A stretch of DNA of 64,000 nt from Tessaracoccus defluvii. Its GTDB lineage: Bacteria > Actinomycetota > Actinomycetes > Propionibacteriales > Propionibacteriaceae. The stretch lies in the NCBI RefSeq assembly GCF_014489575.1, contig NZ_CP060789.1, positions 1,302,001 to 1,366,000 of the forward strand. The letters are read 5' to 3'. This document shows positions 19,931-30,573 of this stretch, piece after piece (within the stretch, counting starts at the first letter, position 1; the number at the start of each line of letters is the position of its first letter). Made by a program: the position numbers and the translations under genes. The notes under the pieces are model-generated. The model was not told where the DNA came from. It ran no database searches and was given only the letters and a program-made list of their open reading frames with translations.

Positions 19931-19979
19931 CCGGGCTGCCCATCGGGGCAGCCGGCCCGCCGGACTTCTTCGTCCGGCG
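19931..19979. other. Two adjacent hairpins in the 300-nt gap between ASCH and GH92 genes
   Basis: The gap 19837-20136 has no gene. It contains CCGGGCTGCCC paired with GGGGCAGCCGG (one bulge) and then a perfect 8-bp stem CGCCGGAC/GTCCGGCG with a TTCTTC loop (19958-19979). Neither has a T-run on either side. They sit in the probable 5' leader of the ASCH gene. Confidence 0.45.
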
Positions 19980-20136
19980 TGACGTCTCGTCGCCACGCAT
20001 ACGAACAGTCTAGGGAGGGGCCCTGTCTGGCAGCGTGGCGGGGGTGGCCAAGTGTCGCGGCTGACGCAAGAATGGAGCCGGCGCGTCCACGCATGCCCAC
20101 GCCCCCGTCCGTCACCGCTGAAACGGAGCCCGCGAG

Positions 20137-23100
20137 ATGTCGCTGCGCACCTCCTTCGAACCGTCCGAGCCGCAGCCTCCCGCCGACGGTGGCGTCACCG
20201 TCGGGCCGGGCCCGCGGACGGCGTATGCCAGCCCCGCGGGGCTCGGCTGCACCGGACGTTTCGCGGCCCGCTTCGCCTGGGACGCTCCCGGCGCCCACGA
20301 GGGAGTTCTCCTCGACGGCCCGTTCCCTGTGACCGGCGACAGCCGGCTCAGCTACTGCATCCTCCCCGAGGACGGCCCCGCGGGCGACCGTGACGCCACC
20401 ACCTTCGTCAGCCTCGACCTCGTCCTCGACGACGGCAGCCGCCTGTCGACGCTGCACCCGCTGGATGTCCACGGCATCGCCCTCACCCCGACAGCCCAGG
20501 GCGAGGCACGCATCCTGCTGCCGCGGCAGTGGAACCTCGTCGAATGCGACCTCCCGGCCGCGCTGGCCGGGCGCGTCGTCACCTCCGTTGTCGTCCGTGC
20601 CGACGCGCGGACAGCCGGCACCGTGTGGATCGACGACGTCTCGCTGGCGCCGCGTCCCGTCGTGCCGACCGATCCGGTCGACCTCGTCGACACCCGCCGC
20701 GGCTCCAACTCCGGCTTCACCTTCTCCCGGGGCAACACGTTCCCCGCCACGGCCCTGCCCAACGCGGCGGTCTTCCTCTCCCCCGCCACCCGCCGTTCGC
20801 TGGACTGGTTCTACTGCTGGGCCGACCACAACACGCCGTCGGGGTACCCCGCGCTGGAGGGCCTGGTCCTCACCCACCAGCCGAGCCCGTGGATGGCCGA
20901 CCGCAACCAGTTGCTCATCACCCCCACCTGGGGAGCCGCCGACAGCGGCCCCCACACCTTCCGACACGACAACGAGGACGCCGGCCCCCACCGCTACGCC
21001 GTCCGGCTCGACGGCGGCCTGCTCGTCGAGGCCGCCCCCAGCAGCCACGGCGCAGCGGTCCGCCTCACGCCGCCGGCGGGTGACGGCGTCCTGACCGTCA
21101 CCCTCGACGTCGTCGACGGCGAGCTCGACCTGCGTCGCAGCGGCGACATCTGGGTCGGGTGGCTGGAGAACGGGTCGCGCCGCTCGATCGGCACCACGAG
21201 GCAGTACTTCGCCCTCTCGTTCGACCGGCCCGTCCGCCACGACGGCACCCGCTTCCTCGCCACCGACGGCGGGCCGATCACGCTGCGGATCGCCACCTCC
21301 CTCCTCGGGGTCGACCAGGCCGCGCACCATCTCGCCACCGGGCTCGGCGACACGCTCGACGACCTCGCCGTCACCGCCCGCGCCGCCTGGGCGGAACGGC
21401 TCGCCGTCCTGGAACTCGACGGCGCCACCCACGACGAGTGTGTCAGCGCCTACTCGAACCTCTACCGGCTGAACCTGTATCCGAACTTCACGAGCGAGAC
21501 CGGCCCCGACGGCGTTGCCCGCTACGCCTCCCCCGTGCTGCCCCACGCCGGGCCCAGCGACGACGAGCACACCGGCGCCGTCGTCGTCGAGGGCGAGATG
21601 AGCGTCAACCACGGCTTCTGGGACACGTACCGGACGGCGTGGCCCGCCTACGCGTTGTGGTACCCGGACCTCGCGGCGCGCCTGGCCGACGGCTTCGTCG
21701 AGCAGTACCGCACCGGCGGCTGGATCGCGCGCTGGTCGTCGCCCGGCTACGCCGATGTGATGACCGGCACGAGCTCGGACGTCGCCTTCGCCGACCTCGA
21801 CGCCAAGTCGATCCCCCTGGCCGACCGCCGCGGCACCTATCTCTCCGGTCTGCGCAACGCGACCGCCCGGCCCACGGAGGCCGGCGTCGGCCGCAAGGAC
21901 CTGCGCTACGTCTACCTCGGCGGCCCGACGCCGGAGTGCCACGAGCCCGTCTCGTGGACGTTCGAGGGCGCGCTGAACGACCACGCGCTGGGCCTGATGG
22001 CCAGCCGCCTGCTGGCCGACGAGACCGATCCCGCAGCGGCGAGACGGCTCCGTGACGAGGCGCGCTACCTGCTCGTGCGCTCCGCGGGCTACAGCGCGCT
22101 CTACGACGCGTCGACGGGGTTCTTCCAGAGCCGCAACGAGGACGGCAGCTTCCGCTTCGGCGCCGCCGAGTACGACCCGCGGGTGTGGGGCTACGACTAC
22201 ACCGAAGCCAACGGCTGGACCTTCGGCTTTCCTGCCCCGCACGACCCGTCGGGTCTGGCGGGGCTCGTCGGTGGCCGTGCGGGGCTGTTGGCCAGGCTGG
22301 ACGAGTTCTTCTCCACCGTCGAAGACGGCGACCTCAACGGCAGCTACCACGCCGACATGCACGAGATCATCGAGGCCGCACACACCCGCGCCGGCCAGTT
22401 CGACGTCAGCAACCAGCCCGCCCACCACATCCCGTTCCTGTACGGGTTCACCGACCAGCCCTGGAAGACCGGCGTCGTGACCCGTGACGCGCTGCGACGG
22501 CTGTTCCGCGGCTCCGCGCTCGGGCAGGGCTACCCCGGCGACGAGGACAACGGCGAGATGTCGGCCTGGTACCTGTTCGCGCTGAGCGGGCTGTACCCGC
22601 TGCAGGTAGGCACCTCCCGCTACGCGCTGAGCGCCCCGCACGTGCCGCTGACCCGCTGGCGGCTGCCGGGCGGCGACCTGGTGATCCGCGCCTACGGCGA
22701 CGGCGACGTCATCCAGCGGGTCTCCGTCAACGGCGAGGACTGGCAGCGGAGCTGGATCGACCACGCCGACCTCGTCGGCGGCTGTGAGATCGCTGTCTGG
22801 CTAGGCACGACGCCGACCGGTTGGGCCTCTGAGGTCGGGGATTCGGCGCCGTCGCTGACCGGCTGGGGCGAGCGGCCGCGCCCCTGGCGCGACCTGAGCG
22901 GAACCGGGACCCTGTCCGGCACACCCTCGGCCCCTGCACTCGCGGCGCTCGTCGACGATGTCGGCGACACACCCGTGCCGCTGCACCCGGGTGACGAGGT
23001 GACCTGGACCATCGACGGACACGAGCGGGTCGAGGCCTACACCGTCACCCTCGCGGAGCCGACCGGCGACACCCCCCTCGCGTGGCGGGTGGAGACACGC

Positions 23101-23271
23101 GACCACGACGGTTCCTGGTGGGTCGCTGACCGGCGCTCTGACGAGTCGTTCGAGTGGCCGGGCCAGCTGAGGCCGTTCCTGCTGGATGAGCCGACGGCGA
23201 CGACGGGGCTCCGGCTCATCGTCGAGGCAGGGTCGTTCAGCTGTCTGCAGCTGGAGGCACTGGGCCGCTGA
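20137..23271 (+). CDS. GH92 family alpha-1,2-mannosidase-like glycosyl hydrolase
   Basis: 1044 residues. The N-terminal ~180 residues form a beta-sandwich (carbohydrate-binding-like, DLVLDDGSRLSTLHP). The GH92 body follows: DTRRGSNSGFTFSRGNTFP, VNHGFWDTYRTAWPAYALWYP, WTFEGALND, and the signature GYPGDEDNGEMSAWYLF with the catalytic acids of the family. A C-terminal beta domain (about 880-1044) may be a lectin-like module. No signal peptide is seen, so it is probably intracellular and acts on imported mannosides. GH92 enzymes are Ca-dependent inverting exo-mannosidases. GGAG lies 9 nt before ATG 20137. Confidence 0.92.
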   Translation: MSLRTSFEPSEPQPPADGGVTVGPGPRTAYASPAGLGCTGRFAARFAWDAPGAHEGVLLDGPFPVTGDSRLSYCILPEDGPAGDRDATTFVSLDLVLDDGSRLSTLHPLDVHGIALTPTAQGEARILLPRQWNLVECDLPAALAGRVVTSVVVRADARTAGTVWIDDVSLAPRPVVPTDPVDLVDTRRGSNSGFTFSRGNTFPATALPNAAVFLSPATRRSLDWFYCWADHNTPSGYPALEGLVLTHQPSPWMADRNQLLITPTWGAADSGPHTFRHDNEDAGPHRYAVRLDGGLLVEAAPSSHGAAVRLTPPAGDGVLTVTLDVVDGELDLRRSGDIWVGWLENGSRRSIGTTRQYFALSFDRPVRHDGTRFLATDGGPITLRIATSLLGVDQAAHHLATGLGDTLDDLAVTARAAWAERLAVLELDGATHDECVSAYSNLYRLNLYPNFTSETGPDGVARYASPVLPHAGPSDDEHTGAVVVEGEMSVNHGFWDTYRTAWPAYALWYPDLAARLADGFVEQYRTGGWIARWSSPGYADVMTGTSSDVAFADLDAKSIPLADRRGTYLSGLRNATARPTEAGVGRKDLRYVYLGGPTPECHEPVSWTFEGALNDHALGLMASRLLADETDPAAARRLRDEARYLLVRSAGYSALYDASTGFFQSRNEDGSFRFGAAEYDPRVWGYDYTEANGWTFGFPAPHDPSGLAGLVGGRAGLLARLDEFFSTVEDGDLNGSYHADMHEIIEAAHTRAGQFDVSNQPAHHIPFLYGFTDQPWKTGVVTRDALRRLFRGSALGQGYPGDEDNGEMSAWYLFALSGLYPLQVGTSRYALSAPHVPLTRWRLPGGDLVIRAYGDGDVIQRVSVNGEDWQRSWIDHADLVGGCEIAVWLGTTPTGWASEVGDSAPSLTGWGERPRPWRDLSGTGTLSGTPSAPALAALVDDVGDTPVPLHPGDEVTWTIDGHERVEAYTVTLAEPTGDTPLAWRVETRDHDGSWWVADRRSDESFEWPGQLRPFLLDEPTATTGLRLIVEAGSFSCLQLEALGR

Positions 23272-24107
23272 TCAGCGGGGCCCGACGACGCGATCTGCCA
23301 GGGCTGTGAGCCAGTCCGCCATCCCGTCAGGCCCGTCTGTCAGCACGTCGGCATGGGCGACGAGCACATCCTGTTCGTCGGAGCCGCTGACGACACGGCA
23401 GGTCACGCTCCCGTCCTCACGCAGCGCCGTCAGCTCGGCGAAGGCGGGGAGGTCGCCCAGGTCGTCGCCGCACATCGCGACCACCGTGGCGCTGGTCTCC
23501 TCGACCAGGGACCTGATCGCTTCCCCTTGGTGACGGCGGAGGCCCGGACCTCGAGCACGTTGCGGCCGGGCTCGAGCACCAGGCCGTGGCGTGCGGCTAT
23601 CTCGCCGACCCCTGGCCGGAGCGCCTCGAATGCCGCTGTCGGGTCGGCTGCGCGCCGCGTGTGCACCCCGAGGGCAGCCCCCTTGTCCTCGAGACCGACC
23701 CCGGCCACACCGAACTCGGCGATCAGCGCCTCCAGCTCTGGCCGGGCCGCTGCGATGCCCTCCGGTGTCTCCCTGGCGGGGCCGTCCGCCTCGGCCGGGG
23801 AGTACCGCTCCGCCCCGTAGGCCCCCAGCACGATGAGCGATGCGAGCTCCGGCCGTTCGTCGAGGCGTGCCAGCCTGCGCACCGTGCCGACCGCGCGTCC
23901 GGTGATGATGGCGACGGCGCCCAGCACGCCGCAGAGGCGGCCCAGCGCGGCGGCGGAGGCCTCGTGCAGCCGTGAGTCCTCCGGGTCGGGCACGATCGCG
24001 GCCAGCGTGCCGTCGAAGTCGAGAGCCAGGAGTGCGCGTTCGGGGTGTGCGGCGGCCGCCTCGAAAAAGGCAGCGGAGTGGGGTGTCATGGCCTGCCAGG
24101 TCTGCAT
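23272..24107 (-). CDS. otsB: Trehalose-6-phosphate phosphatase, frameshifted
   Basis: HAD-type phosphatase that makes trehalose from trehalose-6-phosphate. Motif I is LLALDFDGTLA, motif II is AIITGR, then GRNVLEVRASAVTKG; the last segment VAMCGDDLGDLPAF (motif IV) is in another frame (23272-23484). Adding one G to the GGGG run (plus-strand C run 23523-23526) gives VTKGEAIRSLVEE and joins both parts. GGAG precedes ATG 24107. It is divergent from otsA across 69 nt, so the two trehalose steps share a promoter region. Confidence 0.9.
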
Positions 24108-24176
24108 AGACTCCACTCTGCCAGCCTCCCTGGCTCCCCCGAGTCGGTAGTCTGACCGTGAACTGAGGAGAACGAT

Positions 24177-25574
24177 ATGTCTGAGAAGCCCCACTTCGTC
24201 GTGGTGGCCAACCGGCTCCCCGTCGACCGGATCGTCGCCGAGAACGGTGACGTGGCCTGGGGGACGTCCCCGGGTGGGCTCGTGACGGCGCTGGAGCCTG
24301 TCATGCGTAGTCAGGGAGGCGCCTGGGTCGGCTGGCACGGCGCGCCCGACGAGGAGGTCGCCCCCTTCGAGCACGACGGCTACGACGTCGTCCCCGTCCC
24401 GCTGAGCGCCCTGGAGGTCGAAGAGTACTACGAGGGTTTCTCGAACTCGACCCTGTGGCCGCTCTACCACGACACCGTCGCCTTCCCGGAGTTCCACCGC
24501 GAGTGGTGGGACGCGTACCGGACGGTGAACCGGCGCTTCGCCGAGACGACGGCGGAGCTCGCCGCCGAGGGCGCGACGGTGTGGGTGCAGGACTACCAAC
24601 TGCAGCTGGTGCCGAAGATGCTGCGCGAGCTGAGGCCCGACCTGCGGATCGGCTTCTTCCTGCACATCCCCTTCCCTCCCACCGAGATCTTCTCCCAACT
24701 CCCGTGGCGCCGCGAGATCCTCGAGGGCCTGACAGGCGCCGACCTGGTCGGCCTACAGGTCTCCGGCGCGGCATCCAACTTCCTGCGCCTGGCCCGGACC
24801 TACCTGGGCCACCGGGTGGAGAAGGGCGCCGTCCACCTGCCCGACGGCCGCACGTGCCGGGCCCACGCCTATCCGATCGCGATCGACACCCAGGGCTTCG
24901 CCGACCTCGCCGCCTCCCCCGAGGTCATCGCGGAGGCGGAGGCGATGCTCGACGACCTCGGCCACCCGGATCTCCTGCTGCTAGGCGTCGACCGGCTGGA
25001 CTACACGAAGGGTCTGCGGCAGCGGTTGCAGGCGCTGGGCGAGCTGTTCGCCGAGGGGCAGCTGGACCCGTCGAAGGTGGTGTTCCTGCAGGTGGCCACG
25101 CCGTCACGGGAGCGGGTCGAGGAGTATCGGAAGCTTCGCGACGACATCGACCTGCTCGTGGGCCGGATCAACTCCGAGTTCTCAGGCCTGCGCCGCTCCC
25201 CCATCGTCTACCGCCACGCCGGATTCCCCCGTCACACGATGGCGGCGATGTACCGCATCGCCGACGTGATGGTGGTCACCCCCCTGCGTGACGGGATGAA
25301 TCTCGTGGCGAAGGAGTATGTGGCGTGCCGCCCGGACGACACGGGCGCGCTCGTCCTGAGCGAATTCGCCGGCGCGGCCAAGGAGCTCCGGCAGGCCTAT
25401 CAGGTCAACCCGTATGACCTCAACGGCATGAAGGACGTCATCATGCAGGCGGCCACCGACTCGCCGAGCGCCAGCCGGCGCCGGATGCGGTCGCTGAAGC
25501 GGCAGGTGGCCGGCCACACCATCGACATGTGGGCCGATGCCTTCCTGGGCGACCTCGCAGGTCCCGACGCCTGA
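24177..25574 (+). CDS. otsA: Alpha,alpha-trehalose-phosphate synthase (OtsA)
   Basis: 465-residue GT20 retaining glycosyltransferase that joins UDP- or ADP/GDP-glucose with glucose-6-phosphate. Conserved elements: [11 protein letters not shown] and [10 protein letters not shown] at the N-terminus (donor phosphate loop), [37 protein letters not shown], and [17 protein letters not shown] for the nucleotide sugar. The length is normal. GAGGAG lies 6 nt before ATG 24177. Trehalose here likely serves osmotic and stress protection. Confidence 0.96.
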   Translation: MSEKPHFVVVANRLPVDRIVAENGDVAWGTSPGGLVTALEPVMRSQGGAWVGWHGAPDEEVAPFEHDGYDVVPVPLSALEVEEYYEGFSNSTLWPLYHDTVAFPEFHREWWDAYRTVNRRFAETTAELAAEGATVWVQDYQLQLVPKMLRELRPDLRIGFFLHIPFPPTEIFSQLPWRREILEGLTGADLVGLQVSGAASNFLRLARTYLGHRVEKGAVHLPDGRTCRAHAYPIAIDTQGFADLAASPEVIAEAEAMLDDLGHPDLLLLGVDRLDYTKGLRQRLQALGELFAEGQLDPSKVVFLQVATPSRERVEEYRKLRDDIDLLVGRINSEFSGLRRSPIVYRHAGFPRHTMAAMYRIADVMVVTPLRDGMNLVAKEYVACRPDDTGALVLSEFAGAAKELRQAYQVNPYDLNGMKDVIMQAATDSPSASRRRMRSLKRQVAGHTIDMWADAFLGDLAGPDA

Positions 25575-25589
25575 CGACGGACCGCCGCG

Positions 25590-28211
25590 TCAGACAGCGC
25601 CCCGCAGCGAATCCAGGAGGCCGGAATCGCGCGCGACGCGCACCGCCTCCCGTCTGCTCCCGGCCTCCAGTTTCCGGTAGATGGACTTGAGGTGCTGTTT
25701 GACGGTGTTCTCCGACACGCTCATGGACTCGGCGATCTCGGCGTTGGAGCACATCGTCGGAAGGTAGAGGAGGACGGCGTGCTCGCGATCGGTCAACGCC
25801 CGGGGCCGCCAGTCCTCCGGCCGTTCGGCGGGCGACGAGGTCGCCAACGCCGTCACAATGAACTCGCTGTGCGTCCCCACGAGGTCCCTGTGCCGCCGCA
25901 GGCCCCGGACGAGCTGATGGTTCGGGAAGAGCAGGGGCAGCGCGGTGCGTTCCTCCGCGGCGAGATCGAGGGCCCGGGCGAGCGCCTCCACGGATGTCGC
26001 CTCGCGCCGTTGCTGGTCCTCCGCCAGCGACAGCAGCAGCCACGCCTCCGCGGCGCCCTCCTCCCTGGTCAGGGCATCTGCCAGCGTCTCCCGGACGCTG
26101 TCCGGCGAGCCGGACGCCAGCTGCAGGCGGGCCTTCGCCAACGTCACGGGGAGGGTGACCTGGGCCTCGGACGTCGCCTCGGCCAGGAGTGCGGCGGCGG
26201 TGTCGTGTTCCCGCCGTGCGATGGCGAGTCTGACCCGCAGCGCGGTCCACGAGTGGTGCAGGAATCCGTTGCCGCCCCGCCAGGCCAGGCTCTCACCCGT
26301 CCGTTCGAGGGCACGGCGGGTTCCTGGCAGGTCACCCACCGTCAGCAGCTGGCGGGCCGTCACGAGCCCAAGCAGGACCCTGGCAAGCGGGTTCAGAGCG
26401 GAGCCTGCCACAGCGACGCACCGTTGCCGGGCACCGAGCGCTCCGCTGAGGTCACCGCCGTCCAGCATGACGATGGCCCGGGCGAGCCAGGCCCACTGGG
26501 CCCACTGCGTCCGCTCCAATCCCTGTGCAGCCGCCCACGTCAGGGCGCTCGCCGCGCACTCCTCCGCCCTCAGGTTGGCTCCGTGCATGGCGTGGGCCAC
26601 AGCCAGCAGGCCGCGGGCCTCGACCTCCAAGGTCCCCCCGCCATGCTGGGCCGCGGCGAACACCGAGGCCTCCGCCAGATGCCCGGTGGCCTTCTCCGGC
26701 TGCCCGGTCCACAGCTCGGCCACGCCGAGCAGGGCGACGGCGGGGCCGGGATCCCTGCCGCGCACGTCGTCTGACATGCGCAGCAGTTCTGCGGCCTGCC
26801 CCGAGAACCGGCGCAGTGCCGGACCGTCCCCGCGAAGGAATGCCTGGTCCGCCTCGATCAGGGCCATCAGCCCCGCCGCCGGCCGCCTCCGTGCCTCCGG
26901 AAGGTCCTCCAGCCCCCGTTGCCCCACCCGTAGGTACCCCTCGGTGTCGTCCAGGGCTCCTTCCCGATGCGCCAGCGCCGCGTGGGCCAGCGCCAGCTCG
27001 GGATGCGCGGCGATCCGCTCCAGCGGGATCCGCGCCAGGGCCTCCGCGACCGGCGAGGTTCCCGGTGCGCGCACCAGCGTCGTGGCGGGCCCCACGATCA
27101 TGGCGCCGATGAGTTCCCAGTCCCCGGCGAGCATCGCCGGCCGGAGTGCCTCGTCCCAGTCGCCTCGCCGCGCATGCCACGTCGCTGCGCACCGCTGCAG
27201 GGCCTGCAGCTTCCGCGGCTCCTGGTCCTCCAACCTGCGCAGCAGCGGGAGGCGCACCAGGGGCTCGACCCGATACCAGGAGGAGTCGGGTGCCTCCCGG
27301 GACGCCAGCTGCGCGTCCTCGACCCGTTCGAGGAGGCAGGCGGCGTCGTCACGACCACTCATCGCCTCCGCCAGCCCCACCGTCAGGCGGTCAGCCACCG
27401 AGGTCGCGGTGAGGAAGTCGACGATCTCCGCGGCGAGTGGGGCGAGGACCTCGTCCTGCACGTAGCGGCGCGTGGAGTCGCCGGGTCGGCCGGACCAGGC
27501 CGGGTCGGTGTGGAGGTCGAGCGCAGCGAGTTCGACGGCAGCCGCCCACCCGCCGGTAGCGTCCAGCAGTCGCTCGATCTCGTCGGCCGGCTGCGGACGG
27601 CCGTGGTGGTGGAGCAGCGCGCCGGTCTCCGCGGCGCTGAAGCGGAGGTCCGGCAGGCCCACCTCCGCCAGTCGTCCCTCGACTCGGAGCCGGGAGTCGG
27701 AGATCTGCGGCACCGCCCGCGACACGAGGATGAACGCCACAGCCCGGGGCGGGCGGCGCAGCAGCTGGCCGAGCCAGGCCGATGTCGAGGCGCCGGTGAG
27801 ACGGTCGGCGTCGTCGAGGACGATCGTGACCCCGCCTGCGGCGACGCAGACGTCCTGGAGGAAGCCGATGTCCGGCCCCCGGGGCGCCACCACGCTCCGC
27901 ATCTGTGTCGGAAGCGCCACGCCCAACGCGGCCACGAGTGTGCGCCAGAACGGGCCGAGTTCGCGATCGGACTCGTCGGCCGACACCCAGACGACCGCTG
28001 TGTCCGGCTCAGCGGTGCGGGCCCAGTCCGCCACGGCCGTCGTCTTGCCCGTCCCGGCCGGGGCGTGGACCAGCGTGACCGGGGTGGCGACGTTGCGGGC
28101 CAGGATCTCGCTCAGACGGGGCCGGGGGCGGGCACCCGGAGTCGGGACCGGCGGGCGTAGCCGAGCCTCGTCATAGCGGGTGCCTCCAGGCACCTGTTCC
28201 CGATGCGTCAT
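25590..28211 (-). CDS. Large LuxR family regulator (MalT/LAL-type ATPase regulator)
   Basis: 873 residues. An N-terminal P-loop ATPase (APAGTGKTTA near residue 45, VTIVLDDADRLTG as Walker B) is followed by ~500 residues of TPR-like helical repeats rich in Ala/Leu, and a C-terminal LuxR helix-turn-helix (LTDREHAVLLYLPTMCSNAEIAESMSVSENTVKQHLKSI, in part). This is the MalT/LAL plan in which an inducer and ATP drive oligomerisation. ATG 28211 with GGGGAG upstream is preferred to more distant starts. It is divergent from the sensor kinase operon; its inducer is unknown. Confidence 0.88.
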   Translation of the reverse strand: MTHREQVPGGTRYDEARLRPPVPTPGARPRPRLSEILARNVATPVTLVHAPAGTGKTTAVADWARTAEPDTAVVWVSADESDRELGPFWRTLVAALGVALPTQMRSVVAPRGPDIGFLQDVCVAAGGVTIVLDDADRLTGASTSAWLGQLLRRPPRAVAFILVSRAVPQISDSRLRVEGRLAEVGLPDLRFSAAETGALLHHHGRPQPADEIERLLDATGGWAAAVELAALDLHTDPAWSGRPGDSTRRYVQDEVLAPLAAEIVDFLTATSVADRLTVGLAEAMSGRDDAACLLERVEDAQLASREAPDSSWYRVEPLVRLPLLRRLEDQEPRKLQALQRCAATWHARRGDWDEALRPAMLAGDWELIGAMIVGPATTLVRAPGTSPVAEALARIPLERIAAHPELALAHAALAHREGALDDTEGYLRVGQRGLEDLPEARRRPAAGLMALIEADQAFLRGDGPALRRFSGQAAELLRMSDDVRGRDPGPAVALLGVAELWTGQPEKATGHLAEASVFAAAQHGGGTLEVEARGLLAVAHAMHGANLRAEECAASALTWAAAQGLERTQWAQWAWLARAIVMLDGGDLSGALGARQRCVAVAGSALNPLARVLLGLVTARQLLTVGDLPGTRRALERTGESLAWRGGNGFLHHSWTALRVRLAIARREHDTAAALLAEATSEAQVTLPVTLAKARLQLASGSPDSVRETLADALTREEGAAEAWLLLSLAEDQQRREATSVEALARALDLAAEERTALPLLFPNHQLVRGLRRHRDLVGTHSEFIVTALATSSPAERPEDWRPRALTDREHAVLLYLPTMCSNAEIAESMSVSENTVKQHLKSIYRKLEAGSRREAVRVARDSGLLDSLRGAV

Positions 28212-28346
28212 GGCCCTTCTCCCCTGCGGAACGTCCGGCGGGCCCCCAGCCCGCGCGTCCGTACCCCGGCGACTCCGCCGGTGCCTGAAGCCTAGGCACT
28301 TTCCGCATCCTCCGGCACTGCCCGGTGTAGGGATCTTCATCACCCT

Positions 28347-28367
28347 CCCCCCTCATTTCTGGGGGGG
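28347..28367. other. Hairpin in the 247-nt LuxR/sensor kinase intergenic region
   Basis: CCCCCC (28347-28352), an 8-nt loop TCATTTCT, then seven G. The gap 28212-28458 otherwise has no gene. The stem would form on either transcript. A TATTGT hexamer near 28409 could be a -10 for the kinase operon, without a good -35. Confidence 0.4.
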
Positions 28368-28458
28368 ATCGCAAGTCGGGCCCGGATCGGGGCCCCACCA
28401 CCCCCTTGTATTGTGCGGGTCAGGGCGGGTCTGTCCTCCCTTTCTCCGAAGGAGTTCC

Positions 28459-29594
28459 ATGACCCCTGTCTCCGTCAGTCGCCGGACAGACCGGCAACTC
28501 GGGTGGCTCATCTCCCTCTGTGCCGTCGTCATGATCGGCGGCCGCATTCCCCTCATCCTCGAGCAGGTGCCCCTGTTCGCTCCGTGGTGGACGACGGCCG
28601 GCCTGTTCGCCGTCTCCCTCGTCGCCGTCTCGGCAGTGGGCGGATTGGTGCTCCCGCTGGCCGTGTTGCGCCCCTCTGGGGCGGGGCCTCCGCGCTGACG
28701 CTGGTCCTGTTGTGGTCGACTGCGCCCGCCTACACAGGCCCCGGCGACCCACCGGTCCCGTGGCTCTGGTCGCTCGAGCCTGTCACCGTCAGCCTCCCGA
28801 TCCTCCTTGCACCCGTACCCATCGCTGTCGCGGGTGCGCTGGCCTCCGGCCTCTCCGTGGCCGCGTCGTCGATGCTGTTCCTGGGTCACGTACCCCACGA
28901 CATCCTCGTGCTGACACCTCCGCACGTCAGCAACCTCGCCTTCCTCGTGATCTTCCTGGGCATGCGGATCCAGCTCACCCGGCTCCGCGAGGCGGAGGAG
29001 GCCGCGAGGCGGGCCGCCGAGGAGAGCACCCTGGCGCGGGCAACCGCTGACAGCCGGGAACGGTTGGGGGCACTCATCCACGACGAGGTGCTCGCCGTGC
29101 TGAATGCCGCGATGCTCTTCGACGGTCCCACGCCCGACGTTCTGCAAGCCGAGGCGGACACGGCCATCTCCGTCCTGCACCGGGAACCGGGCGCCGAACC
29201 GGCCGGGTACGGGCCCGCCGAGTCCGTCGCCCGACTGGCCGCGGCGGCGGCACGGACGTGGAGCGACTCCCGGGTGACCACGCTCGCCGACGGGGAAGGA
29301 CCCATCCCCGCGGGGGTCGTCGCGGAGGTGGGGCACGCGATGGGCGAGGCGATCCGCAACGCACGGCGGCACTCGGGCGCTGACGACGTCGACGTCACCG
29401 TGTCGGCCATCGGCACCGGGCTGACGGTGCGCGTCGCCGACGCAGGCCGGGGCTTCGATCCCGCGACCGTCGCCGACTCCAGGCTCGGGCTGCGGCACAG
29501 CATCCAGCGGCGGATGGAGCTGATCGGCGGGACCGCCGATGTCGCGTCGGCCCCGGGGAATGGGACGGAGGTGGTGCTCCGATGGAGGACGTGA
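28459..29594 (+). CDS. Sensor histidine kinase (NarL-type partner), frameshifted
   Basis: Membrane sensor kinase. The N-terminal part (28459-28698 frame) has two membrane helices (LGWLISLCAVVMIGGRIPLIL and LFAVSLVAVSAVGGLVLPLAV, each quoted in part). The remainder (second frame to 29594) has more membrane segments, then a HisKA_3-like dimerisation helix with phospho-His in ALIHDEVLAVLN, and a HATPase domain (GEAIRNARRHS N-box, VADAGRGFD G1 box, LGLRHSIQRRM). One missing C in the CCCC run 28671-28674 explains the break (LRPLWGGAS restored). CGAAGGAG precedes ATG 28459. It overlaps the next gene by 13 nt. Confidence 0.85.
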
Positions 29595-30573
29595 CGTCGA
29601 GCGGCTCGGGGGCGGCCGGGCTGGCGACGAGGGCCGCGCGCTGGACCATCGCCCTGGCGTGGGCCATGGGACTGTGCAGCGGGCTGCTGTCGGGGTTCCT
29701 CTCCACGGGGACCCCCGTCGTCTGGCTCGGGTACGCGCTCGCCCTGCTCGGGACCTTCCTCCTGACGGATCCCAGGGACGCTCCCCTGACGCTGTGGCGG
29801 GCACTCGCCGTGGTCGCCTGCTCCGTGGCGATCGCCGTCATCGTCCTGGCTCAGCGACCGACCGGCGCCGTCTATCTGTTCGACTTCGCCTCCTTCCTGG
29901 TCGCCCTCCTGATCGCCCGCGGCAACGCGCGTCAGGGGGTGCTCGGCGGCGCGCTCATGGTGCTGGCGGCCGTGGCCTGGGGCTGGGCGACGGGCGCACA
30001 GCCCACCGCGGTGGCGGCGTTGGTCTCGCTGGCCGTGATGGCCCAGGTGCTGGGGCCGCTCTGGAGGCTCGTGCTGCGCTGGATCGTCGGCCGGGCCCGC
30101 GGCCATCGGTCAGCCTCCGCTGCCGCGGAGCGGATCACCCAGGCTGCCCTCCAGGCCGACCGCCTTCGCGTCATCGAACTGAACCAGGTGCGGGCCATGG
30201 CGGAGCCTGTCCTGCGGGAGATCGCCGCGGGGGTCCCGCTGACCGGCGAGTTGCGTCGTCGCATCGCCATCGTGGAGGGTGCGCTCCGTGACCGGCTGCG
30301 GGCACCCGCCTTCCAACAGCCCGTGCTCATCGACGCCGTCGCATCGCTGCGGGCCGACGACACCGACGTCACCGTCGTCTCGCCCACGACATGGACGTCA
30401 TCGGCGTCGACCTCGCCGACGCCATCGCCGCGACGTTCACCGCGGGAGCGCGACGCGTCGTGCTGCGCGCCACCGTCCGCGGAGACAGGGTGCATGTGAC
30501 ACTGAGGCAGGACGACCGCTCGGACGACTTCTACACCGGTTCACCCATTCCGACAGATGTGAGGACGCCATGA
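29582..30573 (+). CDS. Histidine-kinase-like membrane protein without kinase motifs, frameshifted
   Basis: Second membrane protein of the operon, ~330 residues after frame repair. About six membrane helices occupy residues 20-170, then a coiled-coil-like helix (AAERITQAALQADRLRVIELNQVRAM, in part) and a ~110-residue C-terminal domain. That domain resembles a kinase ATPase domain in order (LADAIAATFTAGARRVVLRATVRGDRVHVTL, in part) but lacks N, G1 and G2 boxes, and no phospho-His helix is evident. The frame breaks near 30381-30385 and continues in 30391-30573. It overlaps the sensor kinase by 13 nt and the regulator as ATGA. Confidence 0.7.

Noticed and set aside
19360..22764. Minus-strand open frame of 1134 codons across the GH92 gene
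   Set aside because: It is antisense to a clear GH92 protein and has low-complexity Gly/Arg/Val sequence typical of high-GC shadow frames. Only its last 158 codons (ASCH protein) are real.
30391..30573. Independent 60-residue gene
   Set aside because: It continues the kinase-like protein after a frameshift, has no ribosome binding site, and ends in the ATGA overlap with the regulator.
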